64,000 bases of DNA from Mycobacterium pseudokansasii (GCF_900566075.1 NZ_UPHU01000001.1:1302001-1366000); one strand, 5' to 3'; positions 54,907 through 63,391 are shown, counted from the first letter of the stretch. The notes: generated from the letters alone by a model not told the origin. Numbers and translations are program-made.

Positions 54907-55584
54907 TTACGACTGTGACAAGTCTCGTGCGGTCGCCATCGCATGAGCCAGTTCCTCGGGAATCTGCGGCACCCGGGCTATCGCGTCCAGCAGCGTGTGC
55001 GCACAGGCGTCGGCAAGGCGTTCGGCGTCGGTGGTGGGGTCGATGATCCGTTGGCGACATATCTCGAAGGTGAACGCGATCCAGCCGAAAATGATCACCC
55101 GAAGGTCGCGCTCGACCTCCGGCTCCAGCGCGGTGCTGCCCGGAATGCCGCTCACGACCTCGCCGATGCGGGTCATGATGTGTTCCATCTGGCGGTTCTT
55201 GGCCTCGTCGTCGATGCCCAGCAGAACCGGGTCCGAGCGGCCCAGGCCCACATAGGCCGCCCACGCGGCTTCCGGGTTCTGTTGGTGATAGGCCATGTAG
55301 GCCAGCACGCCGGTGCGGATCTCTTCGAACATCGTCAGACCCGGGGCGGGTGGCTTGTTGGTGGCCGCGTACAGCCGATCCGCCTCGTCCTTGACGACAG
55401 CGGCAAAGAATGCCCGCTTGTCCGGGAAGTAGTGGTACATCAACGCGCGCGACACCCCGGCGCGCTCCGCGATCTCGTCGATGCGGACCTCGTCGTAAGG
55501 TCGCTTTCCGAAAACTTCCGCCCCCAGGGCCAGCAGTTCGGCGCGTCGGTCCTCGGGGGATAACCGCCTCCTGGCTGTCGCCAT
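54907..55584 (-). CDS. TetR-family transcriptional regulator (Rv3295-like)
   Basis: ATG 55584 (MATARRRLSPEDRRAELLAL) gives 225 residues; the frame is open six codons further. The N-terminal HTH (IDEIAERAGVSRALMYHYFP) is typical TetR, and the C-terminal ligand domain is about 150 residues. It lies just upstream of lhr on the same strand, 30 bp apart, so it may regulate lhr-nei or itself. The ligand is unknown. Confidence 0.88.
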   Translation of the reverse strand: MATARRRLSPEDRRAELLALGAEVFGKRPYDEVRIDEIAERAGVSRALMYHYFPDKRAFFAAVVKDEADRLYAATNKPPAPGLTMFEEIRTGVLAYMAYHQQNPEAAWAAYVGLGRSDPVLLGIDDEAKNRQMEHIMTRIGEVVSGIPGSTALEPEVERDLRVIIFGWIAFTFEICRQRIIDPTTDAERLADACAHTLLDAIARVPQIPEELAHAMATARDLSQS

Positions 55585-55632
55585 GGGGACGATCCTACTC
55601 ATGTCGACTATGGGCTCCGCTAGACCTGACTT

Positions 55633-57147
55633 TCAGCCGAACCGCACTCCTTGCGCCAGCGGCAACTCGCGGGAGTAGTTGATCGTGTTCGTGGCGCGGC
55701 GCATGTAGGCCTTCCAGGCGTCCGAACCGGACTCGCGACCGCCTCCGGTTTGCTTCTCGCCGCCGAAGGCGCCGCCGATCTCCGCGCCCGAGGTACCGAT
55801 GTTCACGTTGGCGATTCCACAGTCGGATTCGTTGAGGAAGTGCTCCGCCTCGCGCAGGTCGTTGGTGAAGATCGCCGACGAAAGCCCTTGTAGCACAGCG
55901 TTGTTGAGTGCGATAGCCTCGTCGATGTCGTCGTAAGCCAGCACGTAGAGGATCGGCGCGAACGTCTCGGTGGCCACGATGGCCGTCTGCGACGGCATCC
56001 GGACCACGGCGGGCGCGACGTAGTAGGCGCTCGGGTGCTCGTCCTGGTGGCGCTGACCGCCGACGACCTCGCCGCCGTCGGCACGCGCCTGTTCCAGCGC
56101 GCCCAGCATGTCGCGGTAGGCGGTCTCGTGGATGAGCGGGCCGACCAGTGTGGCCGGTGCCGAGGGGTCACCGACGGGCAGCTGCCCGAAGGCGGCGGCG
56201 ACCCGGGCCGCCACGTCGTCGGCTATCGAGCGGTGCACGATCAGCCGGCGCAGGGTGGTGCAGCGCTGACCCGTAGTGCCCGCCGCGGCGAACACGATGG
56301 CCCGCACCGCCAGCTCGAGGTCGGCCGAGGGAGTCACGACGGCCGCGTTGTTGCCGCCGAGCTCCAGCAACGCCCGGCCGAAGCGCGCGGCGACCCGGGG
56401 ACCGACCTGCCGGCCCATCCGCACCGAACCGGTTGCCGACACCAGCGCGATGCGCGGGTCGTCGACGAGCAGCTCTCCCAGATCCGCTTCGCCCAACAGC
56501 AGGCCGCTCACCGAGGGCGGGGCGCCGACGTCGGCGGCGGCGCGGGTCAGCAATGCCTGACAGGCCAGCGCCGTCAGCGGTGTCAGCTCCGAGGGCTTCC
56601 ACACCACGGCGTCCCCGCACACCAGCGCCACCGCGGTGTTCCATGCCCACACCGCGACCGGGAAGTTGAACGCGGTGATCACACCGACCACGCCCAGCGG
56701 ATGCCAGGTCTCCATCAGCCGGTGGCCCGGGCGCTCCGAGGCGATGGTGCGCCCGTAGAGCTGGCGCGACAGGCCGACCGCGAACTGGCAGATGTCGATC
56801 ATTTCCTGGACTTCGCCCAGCGCCTCGGCGGTGATCTTGCCTACTTCGAGCGTCACCAGCGTGGCGAGGTCGTGTTTGTGCGCGGTGAGCAACTCCCCGA
56901 GCCGGGACACCACCGCGCCGCGCACCGGCGCGGGCGTGCCGCGCCATGTCGAGAACGCCTGCACCGCCTCGGCGATCGTGCGATCGGCCTGCTCGGGAGT
57001 GGTGTAGGCCAGGGTGAACAACGACTCGCCGGTGATCGGCGTGCTGACCGGCATCCCGTGCCCGCCCGGCTCGCCCAGGCCGGCCGTCACCCCGATCGAG
57101 TCGAAAGCCCCTAGGACCCGGTCGCGTAGCTCGCTGGTGCTGGTCAT
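55633..57147 (-). CDS. pcd: Piperideine-6-carboxylate (alpha-aminoadipate semialdehyde) dehydrogenase
   Basis: The 504-residue aldehyde dehydrogenase is of the antiquitin-like group that oxidises alpha-aminoadipate semialdehyde (P6C), the product of lysine aminotransferase. It has the NAD-binding region GVITAFNFPVAVWAWN, the catalytic Glu in LELGGNNAAVV and the catalytic Cys in GTTGQRCTTLRR. It overlaps the upstream DUF1338 gene by ATGA, and lat and lrpA are close by, supporting a lysine-degradation role. Confidence 0.92.
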   Translation of the reverse strand: MTSTSELRDRVLGAFDSIGVTAGLGEPGGHGMPVSTPITGESLFTLAYTTPEQADRTIAEAVQAFSTWRGTPAPVRGAVVSRLGELLTAHKHDLATLVTLEVGKITAEALGEVQEMIDICQFAVGLSRQLYGRTIASERPGHRLMETWHPLGVVGVITAFNFPVAVWAWNTAVALVCGDAVVWKPSELTPLTALACQALLTRAAADVGAPPSVSGLLLGEADLGELLVDDPRIALVSATGSVRMGRQVGPRVAARFGRALLELGGNNAAVVTPSADLELAVRAIVFAAAGTTGQRCTTLRRLIVHRSIADDVAARVAAAFGQLPVGDPSAPATLVGPLIHETAYRDMLGALEQARADGGEVVGGQRHQDEHPSAYYVAPAVVRMPSQTAIVATETFAPILYVLAYDDIDEAIALNNAVLQGLSSAIFTNDLREAEHFLNESDCGIANVNIGTSGAEIGGAFGGEKQTGGGRESGSDAWKAYMRRATNTINYSRELPLAQGVRFG

Positions 57148-58394
57148 GCGGCAGCCTCCTTGGCCTGTGCTTCATAGAGTGCGTAGGGGTCGTGGATATC
57201 GCGTCCGATAGCTCCGGCCATCCACTCGGCGTCGTAGCCGGAAGCATCGCCTGCATCCTCGCCAGCGCGGCTATCCCGGTCCAGATTGGAGCGGAAGATT
57301 CCGGCCGCCGAGGCCGGCAGGAAGTCCTCGTAGACGATGGGCGCCGACGGGTCGCCGCCGCGGTAGTAGGCCAGGCCCTGCGCGGCCAGCTCCGCATCCG
57401 TGGACGGGAAGTAGTCGCCCCACACGGCGGCCGGGTCGGCATGCGCCATCACGGTGTCGTAGCGTTCCCGCCCGCGTGGGGTGAGGGCGACACCGCGCGC
57501 CTCGACTTCGCCGAACCGCACCCGCAGGCTGCCCTCGACGATGCGGCCGTCGTTGCCGCGAAACAACCGCGGTTCGGCCAGCGCGCGAAAAGACGTCTGG
57601 CGCAACAGCAAGGGGGGCCCGTCGGTGCGCGGCGGGCCCTGAATGGTGTCGATCATGGTGATACCGCACCCGGTCATCCGCCGGTACAGCTCGTCGATGT
57701 CCAGGACCCGTGGCGTCAGGTGATTGACGTGGGTGCTGCCGACCCCGGCGATGTCGGCGGCCACCGCCGACACCCGGGACAGCTCTTCGTACCAGCACTT
57801 GTCGATCGGTTCCCGCGACAGCGTGAATGCGGCCACCGCGCCCGCGACGAAAGCGTCGGCTGCTGCGGCGTCACAGCCGCCGTCGGCCGCGATCACCCGC
57901 GCCCGGGCCAGCAACGCGGGATCGAACAACTGCCGCCGCGCCAGAAAGGTCTGCACGCGGTGGCGCAGGCCGGCCTCGAAGAACCGGCTGTCGCCGGTGG
58001 CCAGCATCGACGTGAACACCCGAAACGGGTTGCGCGCCAATTCGTCTGCGCCGATCGGACGAAATGCGGTGGACACCACGGGAATCGGCGGCCGCGCCGA
58101 ACGCAGGTCGTAGCAGCCGACAGGTTCCATGCCGAACGCGGCGAACAGGTCGGCGACGGCGGCGAGCTCGGCCGGGGTGCCCACCCGGATGGCGCCATGG
58201 CGCTCGGCGGTGACCCGCCGCAGCGAGCCCAACCGTTCCGCGTCGCCGTGGCGCGCCGCGTAGTCGGCGTTGACCTGAGTGCTCACCGTCACCAGCGTGG
58301 TGTAGGCGGGAACTTCGGCGGCATACATGGCCGACAGCCCGGCGGCGAAGCGGGCCCGCAGTTGCCAGGTGGCCAGCCTCGTGACCGGACTCAT
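57144..58394 (-). CDS. DUF1338 / HglS-like 2-oxoadipate dioxygenase-decarboxylase (Rv3292-like)
   Basis: ATG 58394 (MSPVTRLATWQLRARFAAGL) gives 416 residues. The family (YdcJ/HglS, a vicinal oxygen chelate fold) includes an Fe(II) enzyme that converts 2-oxoadipate to D-2-hydroxyglutarate in bacterial lysine catabolism. The motif STHVNHLTPRVLDIDELY holds a probable iron-binding His, and the RVFTSML and FGEVEARGVALTPRGRERYD segments are typical. Overlap with pcd and vicinity of lat place it logically at the end of the lysine to aminoadipate route. The reaction is inferred from family and context. Confidence 0.8.
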   Translation of the reverse strand: MSPVTRLATWQLRARFAAGLSAMYAAEVPAYTTLVTVSTQVNADYAARHGDAERLGSLRRVTAERHGAIRVGTPAELAAVADLFAAFGMEPVGCYDLRSARPPIPVVSTAFRPIGADELARNPFRVFTSMLATGDSRFFEAGLRHRVQTFLARRQLFDPALLARARVIAADGGCDAAAADAFVAGAVAAFTLSREPIDKCWYEELSRVSAVAADIAGVGSTHVNHLTPRVLDIDELYRRMTGCGITMIDTIQGPPRTDGPPLLLRQTSFRALAEPRLFRGNDGRIVEGSLRVRFGEVEARGVALTPRGRERYDTVMAHADPAAVWGDYFPSTDAELAAQGLAYYRGGDPSAPIVYEDFLPASAAGIFRSNLDRDSRAGEDAGDASGYDAEWMAGAIGRDIHDPYALYEAQAKEAAA

Positions 58395-58424
58395 CGGGTG
58401 CCGCCGCTGCGATAGTCTCCGGCC

Positions 58425-58877
58425 ATGGGTGACAGGCTCGACGACATCGACCGGATCCTGGTGCGCGAGTTGGTCGCCGACGGGCGTGCCACCCTCTCGG
58501 AGCTGGCCGCCAGCGCCGGCCTGTCGGTCTCGGCGGTCCAGTCGCGGGTGCGCCGGCTGGAGTCGCGCGGCGTGGTGACCGGGTATTCGGCGCGGGTCAA
58601 CCCGGAGGCCGTCGGGCACATGCTGTCGGCGTTCGTGGCCATCACTCCTCTGGACCCTTCCCAACCCGATGATGCGCCCGCCCGGCTGGAACACATCGAC
58701 GAAATCGAAGCGTGTCACTCCGTGGCCGGCGAGGAGAGTTACGTCCTGCTGGTGCGCGTCGAGTCTGCCCGGGCCCTGGAGGACCTGCTGCAGCGAATCC
58801 GGACAGCCGCCAACGTGCGCACTCGAAGCACCATCATTCTGAATACTTTTTACAGCGACCGGCAGTCCATACCATAA
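58425..58877 (+). CDS. lrpA: Lrp/AsnC-family regulator LrpA
   Basis: The 150-residue protein has an N-terminal HTH (LSELAASAGLSVSAVQSRVRRL) and a C-terminal RAM ligand domain that binds amino acids. It stands between the divergent DUF1338-pcd genes (30 bp away) and lat (52 bp downstream), all of lysine metabolism. The M. tuberculosis orthologue is a feast/famine regulator that responds to amino acids and controls lat. Lysine or a product is the likely effector. Confidence 0.93.
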   Translation: MGDRLDDIDRILVRELVADGRATLSELAASAGLSVSAVQSRVRRLESRGVVTGYSARVNPEAVGHMLSAFVAITPLDPSQPDDAPARLEHIDEIEACHSVAGEESYVLLVRVESARALEDLLQRIRTAANVRTRSTIILNTFYSDRQSIP

Positions 58878-58929
58878 TCTTTCCGGTAGATATCATCTGA
58901 CTCCGTAAAACCACGGCTAGCATGGTGAT

Positions 58930-60279
58930 ATGACTGCCGCCGTGAGATCGTCTGCGCACACACGCCGGCCCATAGCGCCAGACCAAGTCCACGAGGTGCT
59001 GGGCCGCAGCATCCTGGTCGACGGCCTCGACCTGGTGCTCGATCTGTCCCGGTCCGCCGGCGGCTACCTGGTCGACGCCCGAACCGGCCGGCGCTACCTG
59101 GACATGTTCACCTTCGTCGCCTCCTCGGCGCTGGGCATGAACCATCCGGCACTGGCCGGTGACGAAGAATTCCGCGCCGAGCTCACCGAGGCCGCGTTGA
59201 CCAAACCCAGCAACTCCGATGTGTATTCGGTGGCGATGGCTCGATTCGTCGAGACCTTCGTCAGGGTGTTGGGCGACCCGGCGCTGCCGCATCTTTTCTT
59301 CGTCGAGGGCGGCGCGTTGGCGGTGGAGAACGCCCTCAAGGTCGCATTCGACTGGAAAAGCCGCTACAACCAGGCGCATGGCATCGATCCGGCGCTCGGC
59401 ACCCGGGTACTGCACTTGAGCGGGGCATTTCACGGCCGCAGCGGCTACACCCTGTCGCTCACCAACACCAAAGCCGTCACGGTGGCCCGTTTTCCGAGAT
59501 TCGATTGGCCGCGCATCGACGCGCCGTATATCCGACCCGGTTTAAGCGAGTCGGCCATCGATGCGCTGGAGGGCGAGGCGCTGCGGCAGGCCCGCGCGGC
59601 ATTCGAGGCGCATCCACATGACATCGCCTGTTTCATCGCCGAGCCCGTCCAGGGCGAAGGCGGGGACCGCCACTTCCGGCCCGAGTTCTTCACCGCGATG
59701 CGCCGGCTCTGCGACGAACACGATGCGCTGCTGATTTTCGACGAGGTGCAGACCGGCTGCGGGATCACCGGAACCCCGTGGGCGTACCAGCAACTGGGTG
59801 TAGCGCCCGATGTCGTGGCATTCGGAAAAAAGACCCAGGTGTGCGGGGTGATGGCGGGCCGCCGAGTCGACGAGGTCACCGACAACGTGTTCGCCGTCAC
59901 GTCGCGGCTCAACTCGACGTGGGGCGGAAACCTGGTCGACATGGTGCGGGCCCGCCGCATCCTGGAGGTGATCGAAAGCGACGGGCTCTTCGAACATGCG
60001 GCCCGGCAGGGCCGCCACCTGCGTGCCCGGCTCGACGAGCTTGCCCAGGAGTTCCGGGGCCTGGTTCTCCATCCGCGCGGCCGGGGGTTGATGTGTGCCT
60101 TCAGCCTGCCGACCACCGCGGACCGTGACGACGTGATCCGCCGGCTCTGGCAACGCGCGGTGATTGTGCTACCGACGGGTGACGACGGGGTGCGCTTCCG
60201 CCCGGCGTTGACCGTCACGCGCGCCGAGATCGATGCCGCGATCGCTGGTGTGCGTGCAGCCTTGACGGCTGTGACCTAG
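58930..60279 (+). CDS. lat: L-lysine epsilon-aminotransferase
   Basis: The 449-residue class III PLP aminotransferase moves the epsilon-amino group of lysine to 2-oxoglutarate, giving P6C for Pcd. Motifs are the EGGALAVENALK PLP-phosphate region, LSGAFHGRSGYTLS, IFDEVQTGCGITGTPW (PLP Asp) and VAFGKKTQVCG with the PLP Lys. Length matches the H37Rv enzyme, which is strongly induced in persistence models. It lies downstream of lrpA and upstream of the SigF-controlled block. Confidence 0.95.
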   Translation: MTAAVRSSAHTRRPIAPDQVHEVLGRSILVDGLDLVLDLSRSAGGYLVDARTGRRYLDMFTFVASSALGMNHPALAGDEEFRAELTEAALTKPSNSDVYSVAMARFVETFVRVLGDPALPHLFFVEGGALAVENALKVAFDWKSRYNQAHGIDPALGTRVLHLSGAFHGRSGYTLSLTNTKAVTVARFPRFDWPRIDAPYIRPGLSESAIDALEGEALRQARAAFEAHPHDIACFIAEPVQGEGGDRHFRPEFFTAMRRLCDEHDALLIFDEVQTGCGITGTPWAYQQLGVAPDVVAFGKKTQVCGVMAGRRVDEVTDNVFAVTSRLNSTWGGNLVDMVRARRILEVIESDGLFEHAARQGRHLRARLDELAQEFRGLVLHPRGRGLMCAFSLPTTADRDDVIRRLWQRAVIVLPTGDDGVRFRPALTVTRAEIDAAIAGVRAALTAVT

Positions 60280-60309
60280 GTGTGGCCCAGGTGTGGACCA
60301 AGCCGCACC

Positions 60310-60335
60310 GTTTGCCTGGGCTGACCGCGGGGTAT
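60310..60335 (+). promoter_or_regulatory. SigF-type promoter for the Rv3289c-like gene and usfY
   Basis: GTTT at 60310-60313, a 16-base spacer and GGGTAT at 60330-60335 match the SigF consensus exactly. The -10 box overlaps an in-frame ATG at 60334, so translation of the following gene must start downstream. Confidence 0.8.
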
Positions 60336-60375
60336 GGAAACGTTGTACTCCGCGAATGCGGGATGGGGTTCAGGA

Positions 60376-60771
60376 ATGCAGAACACACGCGAACGGTCAC
60401 CGGGTGACCGACTAGGACAGGACGACGCCGAAGTTCGCGCCGCCATCCGGTTCGCAGTCCTGGCCGCGGGCGCTGGTGTGGGGTTTGTCATCATGGCGGC
60501 CTTGTGGGTCAGCACCTGCGGCGGCAGAGCGGGCCTGGACACGGTGGCCTGTGGCCCGCCGGAACGGACCCTGCTGGCCCTCGGCGGCCCGCTGATTCTG
60601 TTGGCCGGCGGAATCTGGGCCTTCATCCGCACCTATCAGGTGTGGCGAGCCCGCGGTACCTGGTGGGGATGGCATGGCGCCGGATGGTTCTTGTTGACGC
60701 TGATGGTGGTGGCCGTGTCCATGGGCGTGGCTCCCATCGCCGGCCCGGCACTGGCGGTTGGTTGGCTCTGA
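60376..60771 (+). CDS. Small membrane protein of the SigF regulon (Rv3289c-like)
   Basis: ATG 60376 (MQNTRERSPGDRLGQ) gives 131 residues. The longer frame from 60334 is ruled out because its ATG lies in the SigF -10 box. Three membrane helices are visible: AIRFAVLAAGAGVGFVIMAA, TLLALGGPLILLAGGIWAF and GWFLLTLMVVAVSMGVAPIA. No catalytic motif is seen. It leads the two-gene unit with usfY. Confidence 0.8.
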   Translation: MQNTRERSPGDRLGQDDAEVRAAIRFAVLAAGAGVGFVIMAALWVSTCGGRAGLDTVACGPPERTLLALGGPLILLAGGIWAFIRTYQVWRARGTWWGWHGAGWFLLTLMVVAVSMGVAPIAGPALAVGWL

Positions 60772-60827
60772 TCCCGCCATCCGGTCCCGCGAGTCCGATC
60801 GCTGACGAGTGAGAACGAGGAGGAGCC

Positions 60828-61139
60828 ATGGGGGACACCTACCGCGACCCCGTCGACCACCTGCATACGACGCGGCCGCTGGCCGGCGAGTCGCTGATCG
60901 ACGTGCTGCACTGGCCCGGGTACCTGCTGGTGGTGGCCGGGGTTATCGGCGGTGTCGGATCTCTTGCCGCCTTCGGCACCGGGCATGACTCCCAGGGCAT
61001 GGTCGCCGGCGTCGCGGCGCTCGTGGTCACGGTGGCCGGGCTGGTGTGGCTGGCCGTCGAGCATCGGCGGGTGCGTCGAATCGCCGAGCGGTGGTATGCC
61101 GAACATCCCGAGGTCCCGCGCCAACGGCTGGCCAGCTAG
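60828..61139 (+). CDS. usfY: UsfY family protein
   Basis: The 103-residue product has a hydrophilic N-terminus (MGDTYRDPVDHLHTTRPL), two membrane helices (YLLVVAGVIGGVGSLAAF and VAGVAALVVTVAGLVWLAV) and a basic C-terminus. GAGGAGG stands 6 bases before the ATG. UsfY lies upstream of usfX-sigF in mycobacteria and is induced with SigF; its function is unknown. H37Rv UsfY is somewhat longer. Confidence 0.85.
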   Translation: MGDTYRDPVDHLHTTRPLAGESLIDVLHWPGYLLVVAGVIGGVGSLAAFGTGHDSQGMVAGVAALVVTVAGLVWLAVEHRRVRRIAERWYAEHPEVPRQRLAS

Positions 61140-61190
61140 CAGCTTCCAGTGCCGGCTGGCGCCTCACCGCAAGAACCGAGCGACGGTTTT

Positions 61191-61217
61191 GTTTTACCAG
61201 TGGCACCGACGGGGTAT
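61191..61217 (+). promoter_or_regulatory. SigF-type promoter upstream of rsbW-sigF
   Basis: GTTT at 61191-61194, a 17-base spacer and GGGTAT at 61212-61217. It points towards rsbW and would give SigF autoregulation through a leader of about 350 bases that runs antisense to the small membrane protein gene. Confidence 0.7.
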
Positions 61218-61262
61218 CCGGTGTGAACCATGACGAGTACTGGCATTGCCGCGTCGGCGCTG

Positions 61263-61412
61263 TCACCCCATCATCGGGGACAGAATCACGAAGGCACCGA
61301 CATAGATTGCTGCAGCGACCGCGATCAAAACCACCAAGGTGACCCCGGCGACCACCGCGATGCGGCGGAGCCGGCGCGTCCGGATTGTGTCGGTCACGTC
61401 CGCCTGGTCCAT
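61263..61412 (-). CDS. 49-residue single-pass membrane protein, divergent from rsbW
   Basis: The product begins MDQADVTDTIRTRRLRRIAV and ends with VILSPMMG. A basic stretch (RTRRLRR) precedes one long hydrophobic helix at about 18-44, an inside-positive membrane anchor. There is no ribosome binding site, but a SigF-type promoter lies with its -10 box 10 bases before the ATG, so the mRNA is probably leaderless. Too short for most gene finders. The function may be related to the SigF stress response; that is inference. Confidence 0.6.
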   Translation of the reverse strand: MDQADVTDTIRTRRLRRIAVVAGVTLVVLIAVAAAIYVGAFVILSPMMG

Positions 61413-61422
61413 GGCTGGTTGA

Positions 61423-61448
61423 ATACCCGGTGGCGACCATGACCAACC
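61423..61448 (-). promoter_or_regulatory. SigF-type promoter for the 49-residue membrane protein
   Basis: On the minus strand GGTTG (61448-61444), a 15-base spacer and GGGTAT (61428-61423) resemble the SigF consensus. The -35 box is half of a 12-bp palindrome, CCAACCGGTTGG (61443-61454). The expected transcription start is at or next to the ATG at 61412. Confidence 0.55.
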
Positions 61449-61570
61449 GGTTGGAACGCGCGGCCCAAAACGGGCCTCCGGGAGGCGATCGGAAAGGGAC
61501 CGAAATCGACAGCCAAATCGGGACCCACATCAGTAGTAGTAGTGTCGGTCAAAAATTGCCGGGAGGCCAC

Positions 61571-62008
61571 ATGAGCGATGCCGACGCGCGTCCCAACAGG
61601 CACCAACGCGGCGACCGCGCCGTCGAGCTGAACGTTGCTGCGCGCTTGGAGAATCTGGCGATCCTGCGCACCCTGGTCGGCGCCATCGGCACCTTCGAGG
61701 ACTTGGATTTCGATGCGGTCGCCGACCTGAGACTGGCGGTCGACGAAGTGTGTACCCGGCTGATCCGTTCCGCCACACCGAACGCGACCTTGACGCTGGT
61801 GGTCGACCCGCGCGACGACGAACTCGTGGTGGAGGCGTCCGCGATGTGCGACACCCACGACGTGGTGGCACCCGGCAGCTTCAGCTGGCATGTGCTGACA
61901 TCGCTGGCCGACGACGTCCAGACGTTCCACGACGGTCGTATGCCCGACGCCGCCGGCAGTGTGTTCGGCATTGTGTTGACGGCCCGACGGGCGGCCTCTG
62001 GCAGGTGA
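61571..62008 (+). CDS. rsbW: Anti-sigma-F factor RsbW/UsfX
   Basis: ATG 61571 (MSDADARPNRHQRGD), with GGGAGG 5 bases upstream, gives 145 residues, identical in length to H37Rv UsfX. It is a GHKL-type kinase-fold anti-sigma factor that binds and holds SigF. The N-box LRLAVDEVCTRLIRSA and the SFSWHVLTSLADDV region are conserved. Its stop overlaps the sigF GTG start, so the two are produced in fixed ratio. Confidence 0.93.
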   Translation: MSDADARPNRHQRGDRAVELNVAARLENLAILRTLVGAIGTFEDLDFDAVADLRLAVDEVCTRLIRSATPNATLTLVVDPRDDELVVEASAMCDTHDVVAPGSFSWHVLTSLADDVQTFHDGRMPDAAGSVFGIVLTARRAASGR

Positions 62009-62793
62009 CGCCGCGTACTGCCGGCGGTTCTGCTTCACGGCCGAACGAATACGCCGATGTCCCGGAGATGTTTCGTGAGTTGGCCGGTTTTGACCCCGAC
62101 TCGCCGGATTTCCAGCGCCACCGCGACAAAATCGTGGAGCGCTGCCTGCCGCTGGCCGATCACATCGCCCGGCGGTTCGAGGGACGCGGCGAACCCCGCG
62201 ACGACCTGATTCAGGTCGCCCGGGTCGGACTGGTCAACGCGGTAGTCCGCTTCGATGTCGAGACCGGGTCGGATTTCGTCTCGTTCGCCGTGCCCACCAT
62301 CATGGGGGAAGTCCGGCGGCACTTCCGGGACAACAGTTGGTCGGTCAAGGTTCCTCGCCGGCTGAAGGAACTGCACCTGCGGTTGGGCACCGCCACCGCC
62401 GAGTTGTCCCAGCGGCTCGGCAGGGCACCCACCGCCACCGAACTTGCCGCCGAACTCGGTATGGACCGCGGCGAGGTCGTCGAAGGGCTGGTGGCGGGCA
62501 GCTCTTACAACACGCTGTCAATCGACAGCGGTGGCGGTAACGAAGACGACGACGCCCGAGTCATCGCGGACACCCTCGGCGACATGGACGCCGGCCTGGA
62601 CCGGATCGAAGATCGCGAGTCGCTTCGCCCGCTGCTCGAGGCGCTGCCCGAGCGCGAGCGAACGGTATTGATCCTCAGGTTTTTCGAGTCGATGACGCAG
62701 ACCCAGATCGCCGAGCGGGTCGGAATCTCCCAGATGCACGTGTCCCGGCTGCTGGCCAAGTCGCTAGCGCGGCTCCGCGACCAACTCGAGTAG
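62005..62793 (+). CDS. sigF: Alternative RNA polymerase sigma factor SigF
   Basis: The 262-residue group 3 sigma factor starts at GTG 62005 (VTPRTAGGSASRPN), overlapping the rsbW stop. Region 2 (DDLIQVARVGLVNAVVRFD, FAVPTIMGEVRRHFRD), region 3 (WSVKVPRRLKEL) and region 4 (ALPERERTVLILRFFE, QIAERVGISQMHVSRLLAKS) are complete. It controls stationary-phase, stress and cell-envelope genes. Its last 30 bases are overlapped by the STAS gene on the other strand. Confidence 0.95.
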   Translation: MTPRTAGGSASRPNEYADVPEMFRELAGFDPDSPDFQRHRDKIVERCLPLADHIARRFEGRGEPRDDLIQVARVGLVNAVVRFDVETGSDFVSFAVPTIMGEVRRHFRDNSWSVKVPRRLKELHLRLGTATAELSQRLGRAPTATELAAELGMDRGEVVEGLVAGSSYNTLSIDSGGGNEDDDARVIADTLGDMDAGLDRIEDRESLRPLLEALPERERTVLILRFFESMTQTQIAERVGISQMHVSRLLAKSLARLRDQLE

Positions 62794-63183
62794 GCGCACG
62801 CCGCCGTCGGGGGTGTCGTTCACCGGCTCCATGACCGGCAGCGCGCCGTCGGGATCGCAAATCTCCAGTAACCGCGACACGGCCCGGCTCGGCACCATCG
62901 CCCACTGGGTGTCCGCCGCCGAACAGACCACGTTGATTCGGTGAAGAGCGGAAAACCCGGCAGTCCCAATAAATTCCAGACGCCGTAGGTCCAGGGTCAG
63001 CCACCGGCAATACCTTGCGCACTGCTGGACGTATCCGGCGAGCTGATCGGCGTTGGCGGCGTCGAGCTCACCCTCTACGGTGACCACGCCGGCCGACGGA
63101 CGATAGCTGGCAGTGAAGTCAGCGGTTCCGCATTTCTGCCAGGATTGGATCACAGACAATCGTGGACTCCATCCATCGAGCAT
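62764..63183 (-). CDS. STAS-domain protein, putative anti-sigma-factor antagonist
   Basis: ATG 63183 (MLDGWSPRLSVIQSWQKCG) gives 139 residues; the frame runs to 63294. Residues 30-135 look like a STAS domain (GVVTVEGELDAANADQLAGY, then WLTLDLRRLEFIGTAGFSAL). The usual phospho-Ser position in SpoIIAA/RsfA-type antagonists is FIDSSG-like; here it is FIGTAG with Thr, so control may differ. It converges on sigF and overlaps its 3' end by 30 bp. Direct placement next to SigF suggests it may free SigF from RsbW. I do not recall a gene here in H37Rv. Confidence 0.78.
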   Translation of the reverse strand: MLDGWSPRLSVIQSWQKCGTADFTASYRPSAGVVTVEGELDAANADQLAGYVQQCARYCRWLTLDLRRLEFIGTAGFSALHRINVVCSAADTQWAMVPSRAVSRLLEICDPDGALPVMEPVNDTPDGGVRLLELVAEPR

Positions 63184-63391
63184 GTGTTGCTGTCGACCAC
63201 GTCGCGTCTGCAGCGGGCCGTTATGCAGGGAGTTTGCCTCCCTGGCGACCCTGACGCAGTGACAGGACGTGGCTCCGGGCGGCTGTGAACTCAACCTGTT
63301 TCGAGGCTACCCGGCGGGTGCCGGGGCGACAACGTTCTCCGATCCGACTCAGAGAATCGCTGGTCAGACGGGGGCGGCCGGCAGTGAGCGG

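Noticed and set aside
60334..60375. Start of the Rv3289c-like protein at ATG 60334
   Set aside because: That ATG is part of the GGGTAT -10 box of the SigF promoter, so it cannot be in the mRNA.
61230..61442. A 70-codon + strand frame after the SigF promoter
   Set aside because: His/Asp/Arg-rich shadow composition with no relation to a known family; the opposite strand encodes the convincing membrane peptide.
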